A stretch of DNA of 64,000 nucleotides from Granulosicoccus sp964594905 (GTDB lineage: Bacteria > Pseudomonadota > Gammaproteobacteria > Granulosicoccales > Granulosicoccaceae). The stretch covers positions 1 to 64,000 of the forward strand of contig CAZQOI010000008.1 in NCBI GenBank assembly GCA_964594905.1, given 5' to 3'. Shown piece by piece: positions 1 to 7,999 of this stretch (position 1 is its first letter; the number at the start of each line of letters is the position of its first letter). The notes beneath the pieces are model-generated. The model saw only the letters and a program-made list of their open reading frames with translations, had not been told where the DNA came from and made no database searches. Position numbers and translations under genes: made by a program.

Positions 1-8
1 CAAGACCT

Positions 9-575
9 ATGACAAATGATCTCAAACCAGACTATCGATCAGGTGATTCGGAACAACCTCCCGGACCACCCGATATCGTTGATCGCTACGGCAAATGGCT
101 AGTCGTCGGGGCGTGGATTCTGGTGCTCGTTGGTAGCACCTGGTTGGCGCAACAATGGCTGGAAAATCGCGCTGCGAAACGAGCGGCGATCACACTCAGT
201 GCCAATACAGAATCCGGAGCTGGGGTGAAATTACAGGCAGATCGTTATGGGCACTTTGTCGTCACCGGGCTGGTAAATGGGCATCAGGTCGAATTTCTGG
301 TGGACACAGGGGCCTCCGGAATCAGCATTCCTGAGGTAATTGCGGAGGAAATCGGTCTGGAGCGTGGCCTGGCCTATCGGGTCTCTACGGCCAATGGCGA
401 TGCGACTGTGTACTCGACAAACCTCGATTCAATCGTCATAGGGCCTTTGGCCAGAGGCTCTGTCCAGGCTCATATCAATCCCGGTATGGAGCATACTGCA
501 CTGCTCGGCATGAGCTTTTTGCGACATTTCGAGCTCATTCAGCGGAACGGCGAACTGACGATTCGGCAACCTTGA
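9..575 (+). CDS. Membrane-anchored retropepsin-like aspartic protease (TIGR02281-type)
   Basis: This 188-residue protein has a cytoplasmic N-terminus, one hydrophobic segment at about residues 31-50 and a single retropepsin-like domain from about residue 75 to the end. The catalytic signature DTGAS lies at residues 99-103, inside the pattern FLVDTGASGISIP, and the second conserved element ALLGMSFL is near residue 166. Only one catalytic aspartate motif is present, so the active form should be a dimer, as in the TIGR02281/clan AA family. The natural substrate is not known for this family. It probably acts on the periplasmic side of the inner membrane. It precedes the ATP-grasp genes in the same direction with a 117-bp gap, which may or may not put it in their operon. 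Confidence 0.85.
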   Translation: MTNDLKPDYRSGDSEQPPGPPDIVDRYGKWLVVGAWILVLVGSTWLAQQWLENRAAKRAAITLSANTESGAGVKLQADRYGHFVVTGLVNGHQVEFLVDTGASGISIPEVIAEEIGLERGLAYRVSTANGDATVYSTNLDSIVIGPLARGSVQAHINPGMEHTALLGMSFLRHFELIQRNGELTIRQP

Positions 576-692
576 TAGGGAACCTTCCAGCAAGTCTTGG
601 TTCAAAGATCTAGAATACCGGTTCCAGATATAACAACATTGCAAGAATGAGATGCGTCATCAGCTAGCGGCTGGGCGCTGCTCGCGTTAATA

Positions 693-1577
693 TTGGCTTT
701 AAGGATTCTGCGTCGGCCTGTCATGCACATCACGATCATCATGGTTGTCACATACATCCTCAGTTGCATGAGGATACTGACTGCCCCCTGGAAATACTTC
801 CAGCTAAACGCCCGTTACTTTTCTGACGAGCAGGGAATTTTCTCGAAACTGTCGCTGGATCAGCTGATTCCTGACAGATGGCGCCTGCAGCAGCACATCG
901 ACAGCGACGCTATCGAACCGAACTCCTTCCCTGTTTTCATGAAACCCGAATGGGGCCAAAACGCGCATGGCATTCGTCGTGCCGACAGCCTCGACGAACT
1001 GAAAATGATCCGCGCAGAATTGGGTAGCAGCGCGAAACGTTACCTGATGCAAGAGGCGGCTCCCGGTGCCCGCGAGTTTGAAATCTTCAGTATCGATTCT
1101 GATCGAGACGATGCCGAACACGATGTGTTGACGATTACCGAAGCCATCAACAACAGCGAGCACTTCCCGATCAACAGTAAGTACAACCGGCATACCCGCT
1201 ACGCCGATGTAACCGATCAATTCTCAACATCAGAGCGCACACAGCTTGGTGCTTTCCTTAGTGAGATAGGCAAGTTTGGTATCAGCCGTATGAGCGTTCG
1301 AACCAACTCACATGCTGATCTGGTTGCTGGACGCTTTCACGTTATTGAGATCAACCTGTTTTTACCGATGCCTATCAATCTTCTTGACGACTCATACAGT
1401 TGGCAGGAGAAGTGGCGCTTTATTCGCCATGCAATGATGGCTTTGGCTAAATCAACAAAACTCATCAAGCCAGTTGAACGCCCGCAGCCGATCTTCACTC
1501 GCATGATGACTTACGGTCGAAGCAAGTCTGCGAAAGTGGCCAAGTCACGAATCGGTCAGCATCACACCCAACCATGA
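693..1577 (+). CDS. ATP-grasp family protein (first of a pair)
   Basis: The protein is ATP-grasp-like. It has a lysine/glycine nucleotide-binding strand (FMKPEWGQNAHG), a second strand with LMQEAAPGAREFE, and a metal-binding C-terminal motif (VIEINLFLPMP, the E-x-N of the fold). Members of this fold ligate a carboxylate to an amine through an acyl phosphate; the substrates here cannot be read. The N-terminus is hydrophobic (about residues 11-28), so membrane association is possible. The start is uncertain: TTG at 693 is the longest choice, ATG at 723 the next. The gene ends 13 bp before a second ATP-grasp gene, so the two enzymes probably work together. It could instead be a degenerate, non-catalytic relative. 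Confidence 0.65.
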   Translation: MALRILRRPVMHITIIMVVTYILSCMRILTAPWKYFQLNARYFSDEQGIFSKLSLDQLIPDRWRLQQHIDSDAIEPNSFPVFMKPEWGQNAHGIRRADSLDELKMIRAELGSSAKRYLMQEAAPGAREFEIFSIDSDRDDAEHDVLTITEAINNSEHFPINSKYNRHTRYADVTDQFSTSERTQLGAFLSEIGKFGISRMSVRTNSHADLVAGRFHVIEINLFLPMPINLLDDSYSWQEKWRFIRHAMMALAKSTKLIKPVERPQPIFTRMMTYGRSKSAKVAKSRIGQHHTQP

Positions 1578-1590
1578 TTGTCTATAAGGT

Positions 1591-2499
1591 GTGAAATCCC
1601 TCAAGGCGGTAATCTATCGCTGGATCAGCCAGAAGTACATGGCTGGATGCAGTAATTACAACACTCTCGCGGTACGCAAAGCTAGCCGTTCAAAGCGGCA
1701 GGCACGCGAGATGTTTGAACGTCACGACATCCCACATGCGCAAGGTACCTTGTTCCTGAATCCATACAAGGCACATAAGTTTGCCAAGCAGCATGGATTT
1801 CCACTGGTTATCAAACCTAATGTCAGCGGTTTCTCGCGCGGTAGCCACTTTCCTATCAATAACTTCAAGGAATTATGGAAGGCCGCATTGATGGTCAAGG
1901 TGTGGTGGCCAACCAGCGTTGTAGAGCAGTATCTACTTGGTGCTAATTATCGTGTGCTGGCCACAGATAACGAAATGGTATCCGTGATCAGACGCTATCC
2001 ACCTTTTGTAAACGGCAATGGCAGTGACACGATCGATAAACTCATTGACGATGAAAACGCCATACGCGCTGAAATGGAACTGCATCCAACTATCTACCCC
2101 ATTTCCAAATCAACTGATGTTGTAAAGTTTCTGAAACGCAAAGGACTTACCCTGGAATCGATACCTGCAGCAGATGAACACGTTGAACTATTCAATCGGG
2201 TCGCTTTAGCGCCAGGCGGCATTGTCGAGATCATTGATCAAGACAGTATCCCGGACGTAAACAGAGACATGTTCTTCAAAGTGATCAAAGCCTTTGATGC
2301 AAAGCTCTTTGGAATAGATGTGATTTTCGAGAAAGGCATCGACGTCCCCTACACCGATCAAAAATGCATATTCCTAGAGGTCAATTCTCGGCCTTACACA
2401 CGAATGCACGATTTTCCACGCTACGGCGAAAAAGAAGATCTAAGCAAATTTTATAAAGCGTTGGATGCGCTTGTGATTACGGATTCCGACATTTTCTAG
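1591..2499 (+). CDS. ATP-grasp ligase, cyanophycin synthetase/GshB-like
   Basis: The 302-residue product matches the ATP-grasp part of cyanophycin synthetases and bifunctional glutathione synthetases. It has FPLVIKPNVSG for ATP binding, the pattern VVEQYLLGANYRVL, then a V-x-G-x-G-x-x-T-I-x-x-L-I-D stretch (residues around 145-157), and ends with GIDVIF and FLEVNSRP, which supply the magnesium ligands. A peptide or amino-acid ligase reaction is likely; the product is unknown. The start is taken as GTG at 1591 right after AAGG; an ATG at 1639 is an alternative. The stop codon overlaps the GTG start of the next gene by one base, a sign of translational coupling with a membrane transporter. Confidence 0.75.
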   Translation: MKSLKAVIYRWISQKYMAGCSNYNTLAVRKASRSKRQAREMFERHDIPHAQGTLFLNPYKAHKFAKQHGFPLVIKPNVSGFSRGSHFPINNFKELWKAALMVKVWWPTSVVEQYLLGANYRVLATDNEMVSVIRRYPPFVNGNGSDTIDKLIDDENAIRAEMELHPTIYPISKSTDVVKFLKRKGLTLESIPAADEHVELFNRVALAPGGIVEIIDQDSIPDVNRDMFFKVIKAFDAKLFGIDVIFEKGIDVPYTDQKCIFLEVNSRPYTRMHDFPRYGEKEDLSKFYKALDALVITDSDIF

Positions 2500-3635
2500 T
2501 GGGATCTCGTTATTTCTACGAGTTTCTTGGACTGCACTCTTTCCTGATCGGGTTGTTCCCGTTCTTTCTCCCCGTCTACCTGTGGCAGCACGGACTTGAC
2601 CTTGTCGGCCTTTCGGTACTGCTAGGCTTTTCAGGCTTGGGGTTTTGTATAGCACTAACCGCATGGCAAAAACTGACAGCCACAATATCAGTTGGTCGAC
2701 TAGCCGCTTTAAGCTTCTTATTCGAGCTTTTTCTAATTGGAGCCGTGTATCTATTTGTTCGTGACGATATCAGCGTTGCGGGGATAGTCATTGTCGGTTT
2801 ACTAAACGGCACCTACAACGCATTTTTCTGGACAACTCAACGTACCCTTTTCGCGGGTCAAATTCACGACAATGATGCGGGCAGAAAATTTGGTAACTTC
2901 CAGATCTTTGTCACCATCATACTGAAGATCGGCATACTCGCCGGTGGCTTGTTACTCGACCGTGGCGGACTTATCTGGTTACTTGGTCTATCCGCTGTTA
3001 TCAGCTTGATAGGGTCATTTTTACTATTAAGACATCACGGCACCAACAACACACTGGCAACAATTGACTACGTATCCTTCAAAGAGAGTTTATCGTTTAA
3101 GGACCAACGCGGTTCCCGCCCCGTATTTATGGTGGACGGTATCTTTCTCTACCTCGAAAGTCATTTCTGGACGGTGTCGCTGTTTCTCTTCGTTGAAGAG
3201 GATTTTGCACAGCTTGGGCTGATCGTAGTGATTTTGGCACTCGTATTTTCGGTGCTGTTCTTTTTAATCAAGAATTCAATTGATCGAGTATCGGTGGATA
3301 TCGTCTATCGGTGGGCGGTCGGTGTTTACATTCTGTCCTGGGTACTTCGCTACTTTTTCAACAGCAGTATTGTGTTGTTGATTGTCATCACGTTTTGTTC
3401 TTCATTCTTCAGACTGGCATTCAATAAGCGATTTTTCGACGTTGTAAAAGGTTCTGGCGGTTTGTCCTATTTGGTAGTAAAGAGTTATGCCTCTCAATTC
3501 TGGCTCGCCATCGGATTTTTAGGTTTTGCGTTGGCGAACTGGCTATTCGATGTGAATCAGTTAGCCGGACTGAGCCACAGCTACCTGATAGCAACCGTAT
3601 TGGCTTTCACTTATTTGCTGTACCGAAGAGTTTAG
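2499..3635 (+). CDS. MFS-like multi-spanning membrane protein
   Basis: This 378-residue protein consists almost entirely of hydrophobic segments (roughly ten to twelve), in two halves separated by a more polar stretch near residues 185-210. It looks like a major facilitator superfamily transporter, somewhat shorter than the usual 400 residues. It starts with GTG overlapping the stop of the upstream ATP-grasp gene. By context it may export, or import a precursor for, the product of the two ligases. No substrate-specific motif was recognised. Confidence 0.7.
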   Translation: MGSRYFYEFLGLHSFLIGLFPFFLPVYLWQHGLDLVGLSVLLGFSGLGFCIALTAWQKLTATISVGRLAALSFLFELFLIGAVYLFVRDDISVAGIVIVGLLNGTYNAFFWTTQRTLFAGQIHDNDAGRKFGNFQIFVTIILKIGILAGGLLLDRGGLIWLLGLSAVISLIGSFLLLRHHGTNNTLATIDYVSFKESLSFKDQRGSRPVFMVDGIFLYLESHFWTVSLFLFVEEDFAQLGLIVVILALVFSVLFFLIKNSIDRVSVDIVYRWAVGVYILSWVLRYFFNSSIVLLIVITFCSSFFRLAFNKRFFDVVKGSGGLSYLVVKSYASQFWLAIGFLGFALANWLFDVNQLAGLSHSYLIATVLAFTYLLYRRV

Positions 3636-3669
3636 TGCTAACCTTGCCTAGAACTCTCGGAACCGATTT

Positions 3670-5148
3670 ATGACCGACAAAGTTCATTCCCCTCCTTCCA
3701 TGGAGCCTGCGAGCTTCTCTGATGCCTCAGAGGCAGTTGATCATCTGATCACACTCTATGAGCGCAACACGACGTTTCTCCGAACATCCTTTGCAGAGCA
3801 TTTGGAAAAAGGCCTGGCATCTGGCAAGTATCGAAGTTTTTATCCAGAGATCCGTTTTCGAAACAGCACGTTCGCGCGTGTTGATTCTCGCTTGTCATAC
3901 GGTCACGTCGATCAACCGGGACTCTATACGACAACCATAACCCAACCAAGATTATTTAAAAATTACCTGATAAGACAACTCGAACTGCTGATAGCCAATC
4001 ACCAGGAATCAGTCGAGATTGTCGAATCCGATGTACCAATCCCATTGCACTTTGCTCTGGAAGCAGGATCGCCTCTGACTGTAAAGTCACCGCAAAGTTT
4101 TACTACAGCACTGCGCGATGTATTCGATGTGCCCGATATTGCTCATGTAAACGACTATATCGTCAACGGCACTCATGAAATTTCAGAAGGCTTACCAATG
4201 CCCTTGGCGCCGTTTCCCGCACAGCGCGTTGACTATTCCTTACACCGCCTTGTGCACTATTCCGCAACAGACCCAGAGCATTATCAAAACTACGTCCTGT
4301 TTACCAATTATCAGTTTTACATTGACGAATTCTGCCGTCACGCGCGAGAGCTAATGGTCTCTGAAGACTGCCCCTACCTCGGTTTCGTTGAACCGGGCAA
4401 CCTCATCACCAGGCCTGGTTCCACAAGCCCCTCCAGTGGAAAGGCGCCATCACGCAATCCGCAGATGCCTGCCTATCATCTCCTTGGCCCAAACAACAGT
4501 GGCATAACGATGATCAATATTGGCGTCGGCCCCTCAAACGCAAAAACGATCACCGACCACGTCGCCGTACTCAGGCCACATGCCTGGTTGATGTTGGGTC
4601 ACTGTGCAGGTTTGCGCAATTCACAAGAACTTGGTGACTATGTGTTAGCACACGCCTATGTTCGCGAGGATAAAGTTCTGGATAACGACATTCCAGTGTG
4701 GGTTCCAATACCTGCACTCGCTGAAGTGCAAGTGGCATTGGAATCTGCAGTTGCCGAGATAACCGGGCTAGATGGGTTTGAGTTGAAGCGAATAATGCGT
4801 ACTGGCACTGTCGCATCAATTGATAATCGCAACTGGGAGCTACAGGATCAGCGCGAGCCGGTGCGCCGTTTATCGCAGTCACGCGCCATCGCTTTGGATA
4901 TGGAATCAGCAACAATCGCCGCTAACGGATTTCGCCTGCGTGTGCCGTATGGCACATTATTGTGTGTTTCCGACAAACCACTTCAGGGCGAGCTGAAACT
5001 GCCCGGTATGGCATCAGAGTTTTATCAAAATCAAGTCGCGCAGCATCTGGATATCGGAATGCTTGCCATGCAAAAGCTTGGCGAGATGAAATCCGAAAGA
5101 CTCCATTCACGAAAACTCAGGAGCTTTTTCGAAACCGCCTTCCAGTAA
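3670..5148 (+). CDS. amn: AMP nucleosidase
   Basis: AMP nucleosidase hydrolyses AMP to adenine and ribose 5-phosphate in the cytoplasm and helps to set adenylate pools. The 492-residue length is close to that of E. coli Amn (about 484). The N-terminal domain (to about residue 185) is the Amn-specific part. The C-terminal domain has the nucleoside-phosphorylase fold, with GVGPSNAKT, LMLGHCAGLR, LDMESATIAANG and a SDKPLQGELKLP element typical of the family; the ME in LDMES is the expected ribose-binding pair. It begins 34 bp after the transporter gene. It ends directly against the convergent carboxypeptidase gene with no base between. Confidence 0.95.
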   Translation: MTDKVHSPPSMEPASFSDASEAVDHLITLYERNTTFLRTSFAEHLEKGLASGKYRSFYPEIRFRNSTFARVDSRLSYGHVDQPGLYTTTITQPRLFKNYLIRQLELLIANHQESVEIVESDVPIPLHFALEAGSPLTVKSPQSFTTALRDVFDVPDIAHVNDYIVNGTHEISEGLPMPLAPFPAQRVDYSLHRLVHYSATDPEHYQNYVLFTNYQFYIDEFCRHARELMVSEDCPYLGFVEPGNLITRPGSTSPSSGKAPSRNPQMPAYHLLGPNNSGITMINIGVGPSNAKTITDHVAVLRPHAWLMLGHCAGLRNSQELGDYVLAHAYVREDKVLDNDIPVWVPIPALAEVQVALESAVAEITGLDGFELKRIMRTGTVASIDNRNWELQDQREPVRRLSQSRAIALDMESATIAANGFRLRVPYGTLLCVSDKPLQGELKLPGMASEFYQNQVAQHLDIGMLAMQKLGEMKSERLHSRKLRSFFETAFQ

Positions 5149-6318
5149 TCACTTACTCGAGATTAAATTATCACAAAGCGCCAGATAGACTGCATCCACA
5201 AAGCTTGCACCTAAACGCTGGCAACGTTCAGGCGACCACCCTACTGATGGCCGTGGAGTATCCTTGGTATCTTTAAAGGGCATCTCTAACGTCATGGCTA
5301 GACAGTTAAATCTTTCAGCCAGTTGATTGCTACAAAAGGAAAGATTGGCTGCGCCAGGACGATTTCGTGGATAACCGTGAACCGTCTGAAAATCAGGGTT
5401 AAGTGCTGCAACTGTTTGTTTGAATTCAATCAGCTGCTTATCTCTACGCTCATCCCAGCCAGGAACGCCTTCGGTGCCGGCAATGAAATTGTATGGCAAA
5501 GCTTCATCACCATGTATATCAAGTGCTAGGTGAACACCAGTCTTGTCCATTTCAGCGAGCGTCAGGAAAACCTCAGGGCTCTTATCCATAGAAGGCGCCA
5601 CCCACTCTCGATTGAGGTTACTACCCACTGCATTGGTTCGCAGATGTCCCCGGAATGAACCGTCAGGATTCATATTGGGCATTACATGGATAATTGATTT
5701 TCGGCGCAATGCCCGACTGCTTGCATCATCTTCGTCCAGCAAGCGATCCAACCATCCCTCTATCCACCAAGACGCCATACTCTCCCCTGGGTGCTGACGG
5801 GCCACTACCCATATCGGGAGTTTATCTTCACGGGCATCATTTGGATGTTTATCAATTATCAGATAGTTTAACTCCCGCCCATCCAAAGTCTGTCCAAGCG
5901 AGGTATAACTGACGCCTGCTTGATCGCTGACTGCACCCAAAAATTCAGCTTGACGTTCCAAAGAGTATGGAGCGAAGTACGCAAAGCGCATGATGTTAGC
6001 GTCACCGTCTACAGTCCAATCCAATGACTTACCGTTATAGGTGCTTGGGCAGCGCTGCCAGTCCTGGCAATTACTTGAACAAACAACGTTAAAGTCCTCC
6101 CAGCCATCAGGATAAGTCGTGTCGCACGCGTTCTCTATAGAAAAATGCACGCACTTGCCTGACATTCCCGAAACTTCAAAATGAAACCACTGTAAAAAAT
6201 CCGATTCGGCATCAGTGTCGATAGCGAGTCTTGCGTGCCAGTCACCCTTGGCATCTGTGTCAACGGAGCGGACCAGAATGTTGCCACTATCAAATTGGCT
6301 GTTTATACGTAAGGTCAT
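5149..6318 (-). CDS. M14 zinc carboxypeptidase, cytosolic carboxypeptidase-like
   Basis: The 389-residue enzyme has an N-terminal beta-sandwich-like domain (about 1-125) and an M14 metallocarboxypeptidase domain. Zinc ligands are visible as H176 and E179 in RQHPGES and H269 in LDIHGDE. The substrate carboxylate-binding elements NPDG (217-220) and SNLNREW follow, and the catalytic glutamate is expected in TLEMPFKD near residue 350. This arrangement is that of the CCP/AGBL-like M14D group, which in eukaryotes trims glutamates from tubulin; bacterial substrates are unclear. No signal peptide is seen, so it is probably cytoplasmic. It is convergent with amn and follows the fasciclin gene after a terminator. 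Confidence 0.88.
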   Translation of the reverse strand: MTLRINSQFDSGNILVRSVDTDAKGDWHARLAIDTDAESDFLQWFHFEVSGMSGKCVHFSIENACDTTYPDGWEDFNVVCSSNCQDWQRCPSTYNGKSLDWTVDGDANIMRFAYFAPYSLERQAEFLGAVSDQAGVSYTSLGQTLDGRELNYLIIDKHPNDAREDKLPIWVVARQHPGESMASWWIEGWLDRLLDEDDASSRALRRKSIIHVMPNMNPDGSFRGHLRTNAVGSNLNREWVAPSMDKSPEVFLTLAEMDKTGVHLALDIHGDEALPYNFIAGTEGVPGWDERRDKQLIEFKQTVAALNPDFQTVHGYPRNRPGAANLSFCSNQLAERFNCLAMTLEMPFKDTKDTPRPSVGWSPERCQRLGASFVDAVYLALCDNLISSK

Positions 6319-6342
6319 GAGCGATTCACTTTTTTACAGGCG

Positions 6343-6377
6343 AAAAAAAACCGGCTGATCAGGCGATCAGCCGGTTT
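6343..6377 (-). terminator. Rho-independent terminator of the fasciclin gene
   Basis: The stem pairs AACCGGCTGATC (6349-6360) with GATCAGCCGGTT (6365-6376) around a four-base loop. On the minus strand it is followed by a run of eight U. It lies 26 bp past the fasciclin stop codon and separates that gene from the carboxypeptidase gene. Confidence 0.92.
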
Positions 6378-6402
6378 ATCGTTTCGTCGTTAAGCGACGA
6401 TT

Positions 6403-7398
6403 TTACTGCAGAACACCGTCGATGCTGTAAACAGTTGCACCAGCAGTACCGGTGTCAATCAATGTGGCATTGAATCCACCGATTGTCAGAGCTGTAGCAT
6501 CACCACCGATTGCAAAAGAGTTGCCACCGTTAGTAACGATTTCGCTTAACGCCGCCAAATCAGCTGGCAACAAGTTGCCAGAAACATTGATGTGATCCTG
6601 TTCGCTGACGACACCAGTCGCCGCAGCAAGCGCTGCATCAGTTGGTGCAAATACAGTCCAGGCGTTGTCTTCGAGTGATGGGCTACCAATGTTGCCATCA
6701 AGGAAAGTTACAAAGCCACCAAGGCCAGCAGCATTAAGTGCTGTGACAACAGGACCAGTATTTCCTGGACCAACAGGAGCACCGTCATCACCACCACCTG
6801 TCACAGGAGGCTCTACAACAACGACTGGCGGAGTCAGTACACCAGCGATGATGTGGACAATACCGTTGCCACCTTCAGCATCTGACAAATCAGCTTCAAG
6901 GATGTCAGCACCACCGATGCTAAGACCCGTTGGAGCAGAATCACTTACAGCCAGATCAACAGTCGCGCCATTCACAGTAGTCTGTGGAGTACCGACAGCA
7001 GCAGCTGCTGCAACCGAATCAACCGCACCACTGATAACGTGGAAAGTCAAAATTGGAGACAGTGTGTCAGGGTCGGCGAGCAGCGCAGCAATTGCTTCGT
7101 CGTCAGGGTTTGAATCTTCAAGGGCTGTGAAAGCTCCGTTGTTTGGAGCGAAGATTGTGAAAGTATTGGCTGGATTATCGAGCGTATCAGCCAAACCAGG
7201 AACCGCGTTTATAGCAGCTAGTAGAGTTGAAAGATCAGCGCGAGTAGCGATGGTGTCGAACGCTGTACCACCTTCACCCGGAGTTGCCGCCGGATCTGTA
7301 GGTGCTACTGGTTCAGTAGGTGTATCGTCGTCGCTTGAGCAGCCTGCGACAAGCATACTTGCGGTGACGAGCGTTAAAGCGAAATACTTCTTGATCAT
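6403..7398 (-). CDS. Fasciclin (FAS1) domain lipoprotein, two repeats
   Basis: The product has a lipoprotein signal (lipobox MLVAGC, Cys20) followed by an acidic, Pro/Thr-rich linker. Two FAS1 domains come next, about residues 45-190 and 215-331. The FAS1 hallmarks TIFAPNNGAF and VFAPTDAAL mark the first conserved block of each domain, and GGNGIVHIIAGVL is the second block of domain one. A Val/Pro/Gly-rich linker separates the domains. FAS1 proteins mediate adhesion or matrix contact, so this is probably a cell-surface or periplasmic adhesin-like lipoprotein. It is monocistronic: it has its own strong terminator and a GAGGATC ribosome-binding sequence before the ATG. The composition is low-complexity, which creates a long antisense reading frame. 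Confidence 0.92.
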   Translation of the reverse strand: MIKKYFALTLVTASMLVAGCSSDDDTPTEPVAPTDPAATPGEGGTAFDTIATRADLSTLLAAINAVPGLADTLDNPANTFTIFAPNNGAFTALEDSNPDDEAIAALLADPDTLSPILTFHVISGAVDSVAAAAAVGTPQTTVNGATVDLAVSDSAPTGLSIGGADILEADLSDAEGGNGIVHIIAGVLTPPVVVVEPPVTGGGDDGAPVGPGNTGPVVTALNAAGLGGFVTFLDGNIGSPSLEDNAWTVFAPTDAALAAATGVVSEQDHINVSGNLLPADLAALSEIVTNGGNSFAIGGDATALTIGGFNATLIDTGTAGATVYSIDGVLQ

Positions 7399-7999
7399 GA
7401 GTGATCCTCGTTTGATTTATTACTAAAGAACGTAAACACACAGCAATTTGGAGCAAAATACCGGTTTGCCTGCACCCGTCCGGCCATCCTTGTTTGGGAC
7501 CCAATAAAAATGACAGGCACCAGTCGTAGACAACACATGAATTGCACGCATAACAACCTTAGGACAGACTCGCTAACCTCTCAAGGCTATCCAAACCACG
7601 CCGAAGCGCAGCCATAGAACAATGAACACTGCCGATTATTCAACAAACCGCGCAGCGACACCATAATAGGAACTAATACTTTCACTTAGTTGAAACACTA
7701 AGTGCTTGAATCCACGAAGAATTTAAACAACCACGATATCTATTGCAATCGTGACATCCAAAGTGTTCGCACCATCAAGAACGTTATTGTGTTCACCACG
7801 CACCAATTATGTAGTGCACCAGCGCACAAAATGACAGTCAAAATTCGCGAATGGAAGCAGAAGAGTCGGTAAAATTACCGTATTGGCGTTCAAGCCAAAA
7901 AAAGTCGGCCATCCTTGGCCGTCGTCAACATCCTGTTGTAATACCACTTGGAGGAGAATCTCTTGAGACATAAAGTTTCAAGATGGACACACTGTACCT
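7399..7999. other. 600-bp intergenic region between divergent fasciclin and tmcA genes
   Basis: No gene was recognised here. The region holds the 5' side of the fasciclin gene, the 5' side of tmcA, a minus-strand terminator-like hairpin (7897-7923), and a strong GGAGGAG Shine-Dalgarno-like sequence at 7950-7956. That sequence is followed by a TTG codon at 7963 that opens only a short frame, ending at TGA 8020-8022. No convincing sigma-70 promoter could be picked by eye. Confidence 0.6.
7897..7923 (-). terminator. Terminator-like hairpin upstream of tmcA, reading leftward
   Basis: CGGCCA (7906-7911) pairs with TGGCCG (7916-7921) around TCCT. On the minus strand the stem is followed by seven U (the A run at 7897-7903). 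No minus-strand gene lies to the right, so a leftward transcript, if any, would have to start within tmcA or its leader. Confidence 0.5.

Noticed and set aside
804..1220. Minus-strand reading frame of 138 codons inside the first ATP-grasp gene
   Set aside because: It lies wholly within a gene with recognisable ATP-grasp motifs and has no ribosome-binding site or family resemblance.
6665..7426. Long plus-strand reading frame of 253 codons opposite the fasciclin gene
   Set aside because: It is antisense to a gene with a clear lipobox, two FAS1 domains and a terminator. The low-complexity composition of that gene explains the open frame, and the translation is Ser/Ala/Pro-rich noise.
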